NCBI RefSeq assembly: GCF_029428675.1
Contig: NZ_JAJNEL010000001.1
Location: 5,146,001 to 5,210,000, forward strand
Reading direction: 5' to 3'
Origin: Streptomyces sp. JH14
GTDB taxonomy: Bacteria > Actinomycetota > Actinomycetes > Streptomycetales > Streptomycetaceae
DNA length: 64,000 nt
How positions within the stretch are numbered: the stretch's first letter is position 1; the number at the start of each line of letters is the position of its first letter. The notes under the pieces are model-generated. The model was not told where the DNA came from. It did no database searches and was given only the letters and a program-made list of their open reading frames with translations. The position numbers were made by a program, and so were the translations under genes. Below, piece after piece: positions 9,620 through 17,923 of this stretch.

Positions 9620-11251
9620 ATGGACGCTGTGACCCAGGTCCCCGCGCCGGTCAACGAGCCGGTCCACTCCTACGCCCCGGGTTCCCCGGAGCGCGCCCGT
9701 CTGGAGGCGAAGCTCAAGGAGCTCGCCGAGAACCCGATCGACCTGCCGATGACCATCGGCGGCGAGAAGAGGATGGGCGGCGGCGAGCGGTTCGACGTCG
9801 TGCAGCCGCACAACCACAAGGCCGTCATCGGTACGTTCGCCGGTGCCACCGAGCGGGACGCGCAGGACGCGATCGACGCCGCCCTCGCCGCCGCTCCGGC
9901 GTGGCGTGCGATGTCCTTCGACGACCGCGCCGCGATCATCCTGCGCGCCGCCGAGCTGCTGTCCGGCCCCTGGCGCGAGACGCTGGCCGCGTCCACCATG
10001 CTCGGCCAGTCGAAGACCGCCCAGCAGGCCGAGATCGACACCCCCTGCGAGCTCGTCGACTTCTGGCGCTTCAACGTGCACTACGCGCGCCAGATCCTGG
10101 CCGAGCAGCCCCCGGCCAACTCCCCGGGCGTGTGGAACCGCATGGACCACCGCCCGCTGGAGGGCTTCGTCTACGCGATCACGCCGTTCAACTTCACGGC
10201 CATCGCGGGCAACCTTCCCACCGCCCCCGCCCTCATGGGCAACGTCGTCGTGTGGAAGCCGTCCCCGACGCAGACCCACTCCGCCGTGCTGCTGATGCAG
10301 CTCCTGGAGGAGGCCGGTCTGCCCAAGGGCGTCATCAACCTGGTGACCGGCGACGGCATCGCCGTCTCCGAGGTCGCCCTGAACCACCGTGACCTGGCCG
10401 GTATCCACTTCACCGGCTCGACCCCGACCTTCCAGCACCTGTGGAAGACGGTCGGCAACAACATCGCCAACTACCGCACGTACCCGCGTCTGGTCGGCGA
10501 GACCGGCGGCAAGGACTTCGTCGTCGCGCACCCCAGCGCCGACCGCGCCGTCCTGAAGACCGCGCTGACCCGTGGCTCCTTCGAGTTCCAGGGCCAGAAG
10601 TGCTCGGCGTCCTCCCGGGCGTACGTCCCGGCCTCCATCTGGAACTCCGGTTTCAAGGAGGAGTTCGCGGCCGAGGTCGACTCCATCACCATGGGTGACG
10701 TCACCGATCTGTCGAACTTCATCGGCGCCGTCATCGACGAGCGCGCGTTCGCCAAGAACAAGGCAGCGATCGACCGGGCCGAGGCCGACGCGTCCTGCAC
10801 CGTCGTCGCGGGCGGCACGTACGACGACTCGGTCGGCTACTTCGTACGCCCGACGGTCATCGAGTGCGCCGACCCGGCCAACGAGGTCTTCACGACCGAG
10901 TACTTCGGCCCGATCCTCGCGGTCCACGTGTACGAGGACGACAAGTACGACGAGATGCTGGAGCAGATGGAGTCGGTCTCCGACTACGCGCTGACCGGCT
11001 CGGTCATCTCGGGTGACCGTGCCGCGGCCGCGTACACGATGGAGAAGCTCCGCTACGCCGCGGGCAACTTCTACATCAACGACAAGTCGACCGGCGCCGT
11101 CGTCGGCCAGCAGCCCTTCGGCGGTGGCCGCGCCTCGGGTACGAACGACAAGGCGGGCGCCCCGCAGAACCTGCAGCGCTGGACGCTGACCCGCGCCATC
11201 AAGGAGACGCTGGTCCCGCCGACCGAGTACACCTACCCCCACCAGGGCTGA
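9620..11251 (+). CDS. pruA: L-glutamate gamma-semialdehyde (pyrroline-5-carboxylate) dehydrogenase
   Basis: This NAD-dependent aldehyde dehydrogenase converts glutamate semialdehyde to glutamate, completing proline breakdown. The 543-residue length fits the P5CDH type 1 family. The general-base Glu is near residue 294 (LVGETGGKD) and the catalytic Cys near 328 (FQGQKCSASSR). TAAGGAG precedes the ATG. It is the second gene of the proline operon and is followed by a strong terminator. The similar actinobacterial length, the family N-terminal region and the context make the assignment firm. Confidence 0.95.
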   Translation: MDAVTQVPAPVNEPVHSYAPGSPERARLEAKLKELAENPIDLPMTIGGEKRMGGGERFDVVQPHNHKAVIGTFAGATERDAQDAIDAALAAAPAWRAMSFDDRAAIILRAAELLSGPWRETLAASTMLGQSKTAQQAEIDTPCELVDFWRFNVHYARQILAEQPPANSPGVWNRMDHRPLEGFVYAITPFNFTAIAGNLPTAPALMGNVVVWKPSPTQTHSAVLLMQLLEEAGLPKGVINLVTGDGIAVSEVALNHRDLAGIHFTGSTPTFQHLWKTVGNNIANYRTYPRLVGETGGKDFVVAHPSADRAVLKTALTRGSFEFQGQKCSASSRAYVPASIWNSGFKEEFAAEVDSITMGDVTDLSNFIGAVIDERAFAKNKAAIDRAEADASCTVVAGGTYDDSVGYFVRPTVIECADPANEVFTTEYFGPILAVHVYEDDKYDEMLEQMESVSDYALTGSVISGDRAAAAYTMEKLRYAAGNFYINDKSTGAVVGQQPFGGGRASGTNDKAGAPQNLQRWTLTRAIKETLVPPTEYTYPHQG

Positions 11252-11291
11252 CCCCCTCGGGGCGCGCCACGCGCGCACCCCGCCACAAGTC

Positions 11292-11329
11292 CCGCCCCCG
11301 TCCGGCTCCCCCCAGCCGGACGGGGGCGG
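11292..11329 (+). terminator. Terminator after the proline operon
   Basis: A 16-bp perfect stem (11292-11307 with 11314-11329) has a loop of six C and is followed by a T-containing stretch. It lies 40 bp past the P5C dehydrogenase stop and before the convergent acyltransferase gene, so it can serve both strands. Confidence 0.8.
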
Positions 11330-11367
11330 ATTCCATTTCCGGCCGGTGCCCGGATCACTCGCGCCGT

Positions 11368-12579
11368 TCAGGCCCAGCCGTGCACGATGAGCGCCAGCCC
11401 CGCCGCGAACCCGCCGCCGAGCAGCACCAGATACCGCCCGTACTGCCGCCGGTGACGCCGCATCAGCAGCCCGAACCCGGCGAAGCCCAGTCCCACCGTC
11501 AGCGTTCGTGCACCGCGCGCCGTCGCCGACGCGGCGAACCACTGCGCCGGCCCGGTCCCGGCCCTGCCCGCCTCCGCGCCGTACACCTTGAACGGGATGC
11601 CGTTCCACGGCTGGTGGCGCACTGCCGAAGCCCCCTCGAGCGCCAGCTCGTGCCGGACCTCGGCCCGCATCCGGTCCGTGGTCAACGGCGCGGGCACCTG
11701 CACGCCCGAGGCGGCCAGCTGAAGGGCGAGCAGGCCGCCCGCCACGCTGCCCGCGAGCGCCCCCAGCGACATCTTCGGTGCCGCACGCGGCGCCGCCGCA
11801 AGCAGCAGTTCCGGCATCAACGGCCAGCTCAGCGCCTCGGCGAACGCCCAGCAGAAGGCCAGCGGCAGGCCCCATCGCGAGGTGACGACCGCCGCGACGC
11901 GTCGCCGCGCCGGCGAGTCCCGCAGCGGCTCCGACGTCGTACGCGTGTGCAGTGCCACGACCGCGTCACGGGCCTGTTCCGCGGTGACGACGGGCGGCAA
12001 CGGGTCGCCGACCGCCACCCGCACCAGCGCCGAACGCAGCCGCCCGTGCTTCGGCAGCAGCCGGTCCGTACCGCCGATCCCGACCGGCACGACCGGAACC
12101 CCGGCCCGTTCCGCCAGGACCAGCGCGCCCCGGTGGAAGGAACCGAGCTTGCCGTCCTTGCCCCGGGTGCCCTCAGGGAAGAGCACGACCGCACGGCCGG
12201 CCCGCAGCTCGTCCGCCATGGTCAGCAGGTCGTCCATGCCCCCGCCGCTGCGCCGCACCGGGAAACCCGCGGCGAGCCTGCGGCAGATCCGGCGCCGCCA
12301 GGGCGAGTCGAACCAGTAGTCGGCGGCCGCCCCGATCGCGGGGGAGTGCCGGGCGTCGAGCGCGGCGAGCAGCGCGGCCGTGTCGGCGTGCGAGGAGTGG
12401 TTGGCGACCACCACGCAGCCGCCGCGGGGCAGTCGGCCCCGCCGTTCCACCCCGCCGGTGACGCTGAGGACGCTCCACCACAGGCCGCGGCGGAGCGCGG
12501 CGCCGAAGCGGGAGCGTACGGGGAGCACGGACCGTACGCCGTGGTCGGTCGTGCGCGCGGGAGGCGTCATCGTCGTCAC
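11368..12579 (-). CDS. Lysophospholipid acyltransferase with C-terminal membrane region
   Basis: This is a 403-residue PlsC-type acyltransferase. The catalytic HX4D box is at His61-Asp66 (NHSSHAD) and the glycerol-phosphate-binding FPEGTR is at 134-139. About 200 further residues follow, with hydrophobic helices, longer than a plain PlsC. The GTG start overlaps the stop of the CDP-diacylglycerol synthase-like gene by 4 bp (GTGA), so it is the last gene of a coupled three-gene unit. It probably makes or remodels phosphatidic acid for that unit (inference). Confidence 0.87.
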   Translation of the reverse strand: MTTMTPPARTTDHGVRSVLPVRSRFGAALRRGLWWSVLSVTGGVERRGRLPRGGCVVVANHSSHADTAALLAALDARHSPAIGAAADYWFDSPWRRRICRRLAAGFPVRRSGGGMDDLLTMADELRAGRAVVLFPEGTRGKDGKLGSFHRGALVLAERAGVPVVPVGIGGTDRLLPKHGRLRSALVRVAVGDPLPPVVTAEQARDAVVALHTRTTSEPLRDSPARRRVAAVVTSRWGLPLAFCWAFAEALSWPLMPELLLAAAPRAAPKMSLGALAGSVAGGLLALQLAASGVQVPAPLTTDRMRAEVRHELALEGASAVRHQPWNGIPFKVYGAEAGRAGTGPAQWFAASATARGARTLTVGLGFAGFGLLMRRHRRQYGRYLVLLGGGFAAGLALIVHGWA

Positions 12580-13436
12580 ACCGCCACCATCGCCAGGAGA
12601 AGGGCCACCAGCAGGGAGTCGATCCGGTCGAGCAGACCGCCGAAGCCGGGCAGCCAGCTCCCCGCGTCCTTGACCCCGGACTCCCGCTTGACCATCGATT
12701 CGAGCAGGTCACCGAGGACACAGCCGCCGAGCACCGCACCCCACAGCGGCAGCGAGAACGCGCCGAGTACCAGCAGGAGCAACGCCGTTGCGACCGCCGC
12801 GCCCAGCACACCCGCCCATGTCTTGTTGGGGGAGAGCGGCGACAGCGGCCCGGACAGTGGTCCGCGGCGGCCCAGCGCCGTGCCGCCGCACCAGGCGCCG
12901 ACATCGCCGAGCGCCACCGCGAGGCCCACCGCGACGCCCGTGTCGCCGAGCGTCACCAGACCGGTCAGCGCGACCGGGATCCACAGCAGTCCGAACACGG
13001 AACGAGCGGCGCGGGTGAAGCCGGACCTGTCGTCCCCGCCCAGCAGCGACGGAAGCGCGGCGGCGATCAGCAGCAGCGCGGCAGCCCGTACGCCCAGGGC
13101 CCCGGGCGCCAGCCACGCGAGGGCCGGGAGCGTGACCGCGGCCGTGACGAGCACCGCATGGTCCGCCCGGCTCAGCCCCGCCATCCGTACGAACTCGCTC
13201 ACCGCGACCACCCCGAGACCCGCGGCCAGCGCGAACGTCCCGCCGCCGCCCAGGAAGTACGCCCCCAGGAAGACGGGTGCGACCAGTGCCCAGGTCCGCC
13301 ACCGCCGGCGCAGCTCGGCCCGCATCCGGACCTTCGACGGCAGTACGGCGACCGCGACCCCGCCCGCCCCCAGCACACCGGCGACCAGTGGCACGGCCCG
13401 CGCCGCCGCCTCCTCTGCGATCAGTGCGACGCTCAT
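12576..13436 (-). CDS. Phosphatidate cytidylyltransferase (CDP-diacylglycerol synthase) paralogue
   Basis: This is a 286-residue polytopic membrane protein with about eight hydrophobic segments. The C-terminal CDS signature is present: SMVKRESGVKD followed by GGLLDRIDS, keeping KR, KD and DR-D. It activates phosphatidate with CTP. The ATG at 13436 overlaps the stop of the upstream CDP-alcohol phosphotransferase gene as ATGA. A primary cdsA is normally located elsewhere in Streptomyces, so this is probably a second copy dedicated to the cassette. A longer ORF reading to 14318 crosses the upstream gene and is rejected. Confidence 0.85.
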   Translation of the reverse strand: MSVALIAEEAAARAVPLVAGVLGAGGVAVAVLPSKVRMRAELRRRWRTWALVAPVFLGAYFLGGGGTFALAAGLGVVAVSEFVRMAGLSRADHAVLVTAAVTLPALAWLAPGALGVRAAALLLIAAALPSLLGGDDRSGFTRAARSVFGLLWIPVALTGLVTLGDTGVAVGLAVALGDVGAWCGGTALGRRGPLSGPLSPLSPNKTWAGVLGAAVATALLLLVLGAFSLPLWGAVLGGCVLGDLLESMVKRESGVKDAGSWLPGFGGLLDRIDSLLVALLLAMVAV

Positions 13437-14005
13437 GCCGGCTCCCGCCACAGCCAGGCCAGCCGGGCCGCCGCGGTCAGCAGCGAACCGGCGGCGATCA
13501 CGGCCAGGACAGGCACCGCCCAGCCGCTCGCCGCCGCGACGACGACCAGCAGGCAGCGTTCGGTCTTGCCGACCGGACCACCGTTGCGCCGGGGCGCGCC
13601 CGCCGCCGCGCCCGCCAGCGACACCCAGGACGGCAGCGTCGCCGCGAGTCCGGCGGCCGCCACCAGCCACAGCGGGGCGAGCGTCAGGAAACCGGCCAGG
13701 ACCAGCAGATCGGCTGCCCGGTCGCCGAGTTCGTTGAGCACCGCACCGCGCCGGGTGGTCCGGCCGGTGTCGCGGGCCAGCGCCCCGTCGAGGTTGGCGA
13801 AGGCGAGCCGGGCCGCCAGCAGCACGGCGACCGGCAGAGCGGCGAGGCCGGTGGGCAGCCAGGCCAGTGCGGCGGCGGCACCCGCCGCCGAGACCACGCC
13901 GGCCGCGGTGAGGGTGTCGGGCGACACCTCGTGGCGGACGAGCGCGGCGCGGGCACCGGAGAGCCGGTCCGCGTACCAGGGCTTGAGAGCGTAGAGGCCG
14001 TTCAT
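13433..14005 (-). CDS. CDP-alcohol phosphatidyltransferase family protein, YnbA-like
   Basis: This is a 190-residue membrane protein of the CDP-alcohol phosphotransferase family and the first gene of the phospholipid cassette. The signature region reads LDGALAR, then GAVLNELGD. The usual motif has four Asp; here D73 and D95 are kept, while position 70 is Ala and position 91 is Asn. From memory, E. coli YnbA shows the same pattern, so this may be a subfamily mark rather than damage. The alcohol acceptor is unknown. It is divergent from a GNAT gene across 100 bp. Confidence 0.8.
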   Translation of the reverse strand: MNGLYALKPWYADRLSGARAALVRHEVSPDTLTAAGVVSAAGAAAALAWLPTGLAALPVAVLLAARLAFANLDGALARDTGRTTRRGAVLNELGDRAADLLVLAGFLTLAPLWLVAAAGLAATLPSWVSLAGAAAGAPRRNGGPVGKTERCLLVVVAAASGWAVPVLAVIAAGSLLTAAARLAWLWREPA

Positions 14006-14105
14006 GGGTCCAACTCTCCTTCGGTGGACGGCTCTTCGACACGTGACAGCTACTCATTTGCGCACTGAGTACCTCGTTGCGCGGGTGGCTGAGAGGCTGG
14101 GGGAC

Positions 14106-14651
14106 ATGACTGAGCCGTCGTGGCACACCGTGCACACCTACGAGCTGACGCCGACCGACCGCGACGGGATCCGCGCCTTCCTCGGCACCGCCTTCGAGGG
14201 CGGCTTCAGCGACGACGACTGGGACCACACCCTGGGCGGCATCCACGTCTGCGCGCGGGACGGCAGTGGCGTTCTCGCGCACGGCAGTGTCGTTCAGCGC
14301 CGGGTGATCCACGCCCACCGCTCGTACCGCATCGGATACGTGGAAGGCGTGGCCGTCCGTGCCGGCCGGCGGCGGGAGGGGCTCGGCGGCCGGGTGATGG
14401 CGGCGCTGGAGCGGGTCGTCGACGGGGCGTACGCCTTCGGGGCGCTGTCCGCCTCCGACACCGGGGCCGGTCTGTACGCGGCGCGCGGCTGGCAGCCGTG
14501 GCGGGGGCGGATCGCCGTGCAGGGGCCGGCCGGAGTGGAGCCGCTGCCGGACGAGGAGGGCAGTACGTACGTCCGTGCCGCGGCAGGGCGCCCGCTGCCC
14601 TCCGCGTCCCAGGAGCTGATCTTCGACTGGCGCGACGGCGACGTGCTCTGA
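14106..14651 (+). CDS. GNAT family N-acetyltransferase
   Basis: This 181-residue protein has the GNAT fold. The acetyl-CoA-binding loop is visible as RAGRRREGLGGRVM, after the beta-strand IGYVEGVAVR. The ATG at 14106 has GGGGA four bases upstream; the longer in-frame start at 14004 would overlap the divergent gene and is not used. The N-terminal half resembles aminoglycoside 2'-N-acetyltransferases (EGGFSDDDWDHTLGGIHVCARD, then an AHGSVVQRR strand), so an AAC(2')-like activity is possible. The substrate is not proven by the sequence. Confidence 0.82.
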   Translation: MTEPSWHTVHTYELTPTDRDGIRAFLGTAFEGGFSDDDWDHTLGGIHVCARDGSGVLAHGSVVQRRVIHAHRSYRIGYVEGVAVRAGRRREGLGGRVMAALERVVDGAYAFGALSASDTGAGLYAARGWQPWRGRIAVQGPAGVEPLPDEEGSTYVRAAAGRPLPSASQELIFDWRDGDVL

Positions 14652-14785
14652 CGCCCCGGGCGGCCGCGCCCGCCGCCCGCCGGTCGTGGGCGGGCGAGGA
14701 CTCCGTGTGCGCCCGGGGCCTCCCGGTGGCAGGTCCCGCCGCTTCTGGTGAGCATGGACGCATGTCCGTCGACCAGGGAGACCCC

Positions 14786-15640
14786 ATGACCATCGCGGTG
14801 CTCGGTGCGACCGGCGGCCAGGGCGGCGCGGTGGTCACCGCGCTCCTGGAGGCGGGGCGCGCCGTACGCGCCGTGGTGCGTGATCCCGGCAGCGGACGGG
14901 CCAGGGCCCTGGCGGCGGCCGGAGCAGAGGTGGTTCCGGGGGATCTGTTCTACGCGGCCTCGCTCGCCGAGGCGTTCCGGGGCGCGACGGCCGCGTTCGC
15001 CGTCACCACACCGTTCCAGGACGGTCTGGACGCGGAGGTGGCCCAGGGCGCGGCGATCGTACGGGCGGCGGCGGACGCCGCGCTGCCCCATCTGGTGCTG
15101 GCGTCCGTCGCCAGCGCGGACCGCGGCACCGGCATTCCGCACTTCGAGACGAAGGCCAGGACCGAGGAGCTGCTCGCCGACTCCGGGCTTCCGGCGACGG
15201 TGGTGGCACCCACCTACTTCTACGACAACGCACTGGGCGTGCCGGACGAGGTCGCGGCCGGGCTCCTCACCATGGCGCTCCCCGGTGACACTCCCCTCCA
15301 GCAGGTGGCGCGGCAGGATCTGGGCCGCGTCGTGGCCGAGATCGTGGCCGATCCGGACCGCTGGACGGGGCAGCGGATCGAGGTGGCGGGCGACGATCCC
15401 ACACCGGTCCGGATGGCCGCGGAGATCGGACGGGCCGCCGGCGGCACGGTCGAGTTCCGGCAGACACCGCTGGAGGACCTGCGCGCCACCAGCCCCGACA
15501 TGTTCGCCATGTTCAGCTACCTGGCGGACACCGGCTACCAGGTGGACCTGGCGGCGCTGCGGGCACAGTTCCCGGGCGTGCCCTGGACCTCGTACGGCGC
15601 GTGGGCGGCCACCCAGGAATGGCCGACGCCCCGCGGGTGA
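14786..15640 (+). CDS. NmrA-like NAD(P)-binding protein
   Basis: This is a 284-residue atypical short-chain dehydrogenase/NmrA-type protein. The dinucleotide motif GATGGQG is at residues 7-13. The catalytic Tyr-Lys pair of classical SDRs is not obvious, as in NmrA-like sensors and quinone reductases (QOR2 type). ATG 14786 with AGGGAG at the right distance is chosen over ATG 14762. It lies 134 bp after the GNAT gene in the same direction and may be transcribed separately. The substrate is unknown. Confidence 0.82.
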   Translation: MTIAVLGATGGQGGAVVTALLEAGRAVRAVVRDPGSGRARALAAAGAEVVPGDLFYAASLAEAFRGATAAFAVTTPFQDGLDAEVAQGAAIVRAAADAALPHLVLASVASADRGTGIPHFETKARTEELLADSGLPATVVAPTYFYDNALGVPDEVAAGLLTMALPGDTPLQQVARQDLGRVVAEIVADPDRWTGQRIEVAGDDPTPVRMAAEIGRAAGGTVEFRQTPLEDLRATSPDMFAMFSYLADTGYQVDLAALRAQFPGVPWTSYGAWAATQEWPTPRG

Positions 15641-16040
15641 CCCGTACCCCTGGAAGGAGCATCCGGCGCCGTCGGGATCACCGCTCCCGGACCGGAGCGG
15701 CCGACCCGTTCCTTGGCCGTGTCACCACCCCTGAGCAGGCACGATCGCCGGCCGGGCGGGTCCTGACCCGGGATCTGCGGGCGGGCGGCCCCAAACCCCC
15801 GTCTCAGATAGTAGGAAGTCCGAGTAATTGTGGAGACAGACCGGCCGAGCTGCCCTAGCTTTGTAGGAGCCGAACGTCTCGCTAGATCCAGCGACTGGCG
15901 GTCGTGAGCGCGTGCCCGATGCAGGCAACCCCTGCGGCATCCGCCACCGCCCCTTCCGGCGCCTCGAAATCCCGATCTCGAAATCACCCTCACGTTTTTT
16001 CGATCTCGAAATCCTCGCGATCTCAAGGAGTCGATCCACC
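15641..16040 (+). promoter_or_regulatory. Long structured leader of a 42-residue ORF
   Basis: This 400-bp stretch has no convincing gene. At 15888-15946 there are nested pairings: CCAG-CGA-CTGG; TGGCGG (15896) with CCGCCA (15941); TGCC (15913) with GGCA (15936); GCAGG (15921) with CCTGC (15931). The unpaired core reads GTGAGCG and GGCAACCCC, which recalls the conserved core of SAM-clan riboswitches. Three copies of CTCGAAATC follow at 15963, 15977 and 16005, spaced 14 and 28 bp. T6 lies at 15995. Function is inferred only. Confidence 0.4.
15963..16013 (+). repeat. CTCGAAATC iterons on a 14-bp pitch
   Basis: CTCGAAATC occurs at 15963-15971, 15977-15985 and 16005-16013. The last two are part of a longer identical 13-mer, CGATCTCGAAATC. 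Start-to-start spacings are 14 and 28 bp. They lie 28 bp upstream of a start codon and are candidates for an operator or an RNA element. Confidence 0.6.
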
Positions 16041-16169
16041 ATGGCAGAGACGACTGTCCGCCGCGTCCGTCACACCCACCGCCCGACCGAGTCGGAGCGC
16101 CAGAACGCCGCCGCCGCCCTGCAGCGAGCCCTCGACCGCAGGGACAACGGCGGCTCCACCGGTCACTGA
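16041..16169 (+). CDS. Small basic hypothetical protein (42 aa)
   Basis: The ATG at 16041 has an ideal AAGGAG ten bases upstream, and codon use is typical of the genome. The product begins MAETTVRRVRHTH, is rich in Arg and Ala, and its middle (ESERQNAAAALQRALDRRD) should be one amphipathic helix. No membrane segment or metal motif is seen. It follows an unusually long structured leader with iterons, which suggests regulated expression. I do not recognise a function. It lies convergent with the metallophosphoesterase gene. Confidence 0.6.
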   Translation: MAETTVRRVRHTHRPTESERQNAAAALQRALDRRDNGGSTGH

Positions 16170-16220
16170 GACCGACCGGTCACTGAGACCGGCCGGTCAC
16201 GCAGACCGGTCCGGTTCGGA

Positions 16221-17795
16221 TCAGCCGCGGCTGATCTCGAAGTGGTCGATGCGCTCGCCCGACTCGGCGAGCGCAGTGACCTTCATCCGGGCGTGCCGCC
16301 CGGGCTCGACCTCCACCGCGAGGAACGAGAAGCCGGTGTAGCGCACCCGCGACCACTCCACGGTCTCGGTGGCCCTGCCGCCGCCCTTGACCACGTGGTA
16401 CGTGTTCACGCTCTCCTGGTCCTCGACGTGCCCCTCGTACGTGTCCGGCGCCGGGAAGTCGTACAGCGCCCTGCCGGCGCCGCCCGCCGTGACGTACACG
16501 ATGCCGTCCCGCGTCGGGTCGGTGCGCTCGCCGATCGGCACCTTCCGCGCGACCGCGTTCTTCAGGATCGCGTCGGTGCGCTCGTAGACGTGGTTGTGGC
16601 CGTTGATGACCAGGTCCACCTGGTGCTTTTCGAAGAGCGGCACCCAGGCGTCCCGCACCCCGCCGTCCGAGGCGTGCGCGTTGGTCGTCGAGAAGGCGCA
16701 GTGGTGGAAGAACACGACGATGAAGTCGATGTCGTGACGGGCCCGCAGCTCACCGAGGCGCCGGTCGAGCCAGCGGGTCTGCTTGCCGTCGCTGATCCCG
16801 AAGTTGGCGGGGATCTCGTACGAAACGTCGTTGGCGTCGAGCGCGACCACGCCGACGTTGCCGTGCACGAACGAGTAGGCACCGGGCTGGCCCACCGGAT
16901 CCGGGCCGTTGTCCGGCAGGGACCAGCGGGCGTTCTGGCCGCCGTAGCCGTCCGGCGAGTACCAGGCCTCCATGTCGTGGTTGCCAGTGGTCACCATCCA
17001 CGGCACGGTCTTCGAGACGGTCTCCGTCTGCGCCAGGAACTGGTCCCAGGTGCGGGCGTCGTACGTGTCGCTCGTCTGGCCGGAGCCGGACGGGTCCGCG
17101 TAGCAGATGTCGCCCGCGTGCAGGTGGAAGGCCGGGTTCTGGCCGAGGATCAGCTGGTCGTTGCCGAGGGCGTGGTAGCTGACACCCTGGTCGCCGAAGG
17201 CCGTGAAGGTGAAGGTCTCGGCGCGCGACGGCGCGGTGGTGAAGGTGCCGAGCGTGCCGAGGTTGCGGGTGTCGGCCGGGTCGAAACCGTCGTGGCCGAC
17301 GCCGTAGTAGTACGTCGTGCCGGGCTGCAGCCGGTCCAGCCCCGCGTGCACGTAGAACTGCTCGGCGGCCGCGATCTTGCCGCCGTTGAGGAGCGGGGTG
17401 GTCAAGTGCCGCACCTCGGCGTCGATCTTGCGGCTCAGCGCCCACGGCTTGAGCCCGATCCGGATGTACGGGCGCCCGACCGCGAACGGGACCTGCCAGG
17501 AGACCCGCATCTGCGCCCTGGGGTCGGCGCCGTACGCGAGATGCCGGCCGAACGGGGCGACCAGCGAACCGTCCACCTGGGTGGAGGAGTTGCGTGAGGT
17601 GAGCACGGTGGGCGCGGCGTACGCGGGCGAGGCGGCGAGTCCGGTGGAGAGGCCGGTGCCGACGACGGCGGCAGTCGCGACACCGGTGCGCAGCGCGCCG
17701 CGCCGGGTGAGCCGGGTGCGCAGGTAGTCGTGCTGCTCGGCCATGCTCATGCGGTCGGCGAGCTTCTCGGGAATTCCGAAGCGAGGGATGTCCAT
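16221..17795 (-). CDS. Secreted purple-acid-phosphatase-like metallophosphoesterase
   Basis: This is a 524-residue calcineurin-type phosphoesterase. The five metal blocks are visible in order: GDQG, GDICY, GNHD, FFHH and GHNH; the N-terminal fibronectin-like domain of purple acid phosphatases precedes them. A Tat-type signal is likely (LTRRGALRTGV, then a hydrophobic stretch ending ASPAYAA). ATG 17795 is chosen; an upstream in-frame start exists at 17852. It probably releases phosphate from organic phosphates outside the cell. The substrate is not defined. Confidence 0.88.
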   Translation of the reverse strand: MDIPRFGIPEKLADRMSMAEQHDYLRTRLTRRGALRTGVATAAVVGTGLSTGLAASPAYAAPTVLTSRNSSTQVDGSLVAPFGRHLAYGADPRAQMRVSWQVPFAVGRPYIRIGLKPWALSRKIDAEVRHLTTPLLNGGKIAAAEQFYVHAGLDRLQPGTTYYYGVGHDGFDPADTRNLGTLGTFTTAPSRAETFTFTAFGDQGVSYHALGNDQLILGQNPAFHLHAGDICYADPSGSGQTSDTYDARTWDQFLAQTETVSKTVPWMVTTGNHDMEAWYSPDGYGGQNARWSLPDNGPDPVGQPGAYSFVHGNVGVVALDANDVSYEIPANFGISDGKQTRWLDRRLGELRARHDIDFIVVFFHHCAFSTTNAHASDGGVRDAWVPLFEKHQVDLVINGHNHVYERTDAILKNAVARKVPIGERTDPTRDGIVYVTAGGAGRALYDFPAPDTYEGHVEDQESVNTYHVVKGGGRATETVEWSRVRYTGFSFLAVEVEPGRHARMKVTALAESGERIDHFEISRG

Positions 17796-17911
17796 GGCCA
17801 GAACATCCACCTGTCGGCTGACGGCTTCCCGTCGAATGGGTGAACGGTACACGTATAGCTCCCCATGTGTCCGTATGGTGGACGCAAAATGTCATGGGGT
17901 GGGACGAGCAG

Positions 17912-17917
17912 TAGGGT
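17912..17917 (+). promoter_or_regulatory. Candidate -10 box of a leaderless leuB transcript
   Basis: TAGGGT lies exactly 6 bp before the leuB ATG and there is no ribosome binding site, the layout of leaderless mRNAs in Streptomyces. The -35 region is weak (TGTCAT at 17890). Confidence 0.4.
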
Positions 17918-17923
17918 GCCGAC

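Noticed and set aside
9569..11875. A 768-codon minus-strand frame opposite pruA
   Set aside because: pruA is unambiguous and the antisense frame has no motif; it also runs into the real acyltransferase gene in another frame.
13433..14005. Calling the CDP-alcohol phosphotransferase a dead gene because of missing Asp residues
   Set aside because: The same substitutions seem to mark the YnbA subfamily and the gene is intact and coupled to two others, so decay is not supported.
15888..15950. Firm assignment as a SAM riboswitch
   Set aside because: Core bases GGCAACC and GAG are suggestive, but I could not fit the helices to SAM-I or SAM-IV. Kept as an unassigned structured leader.
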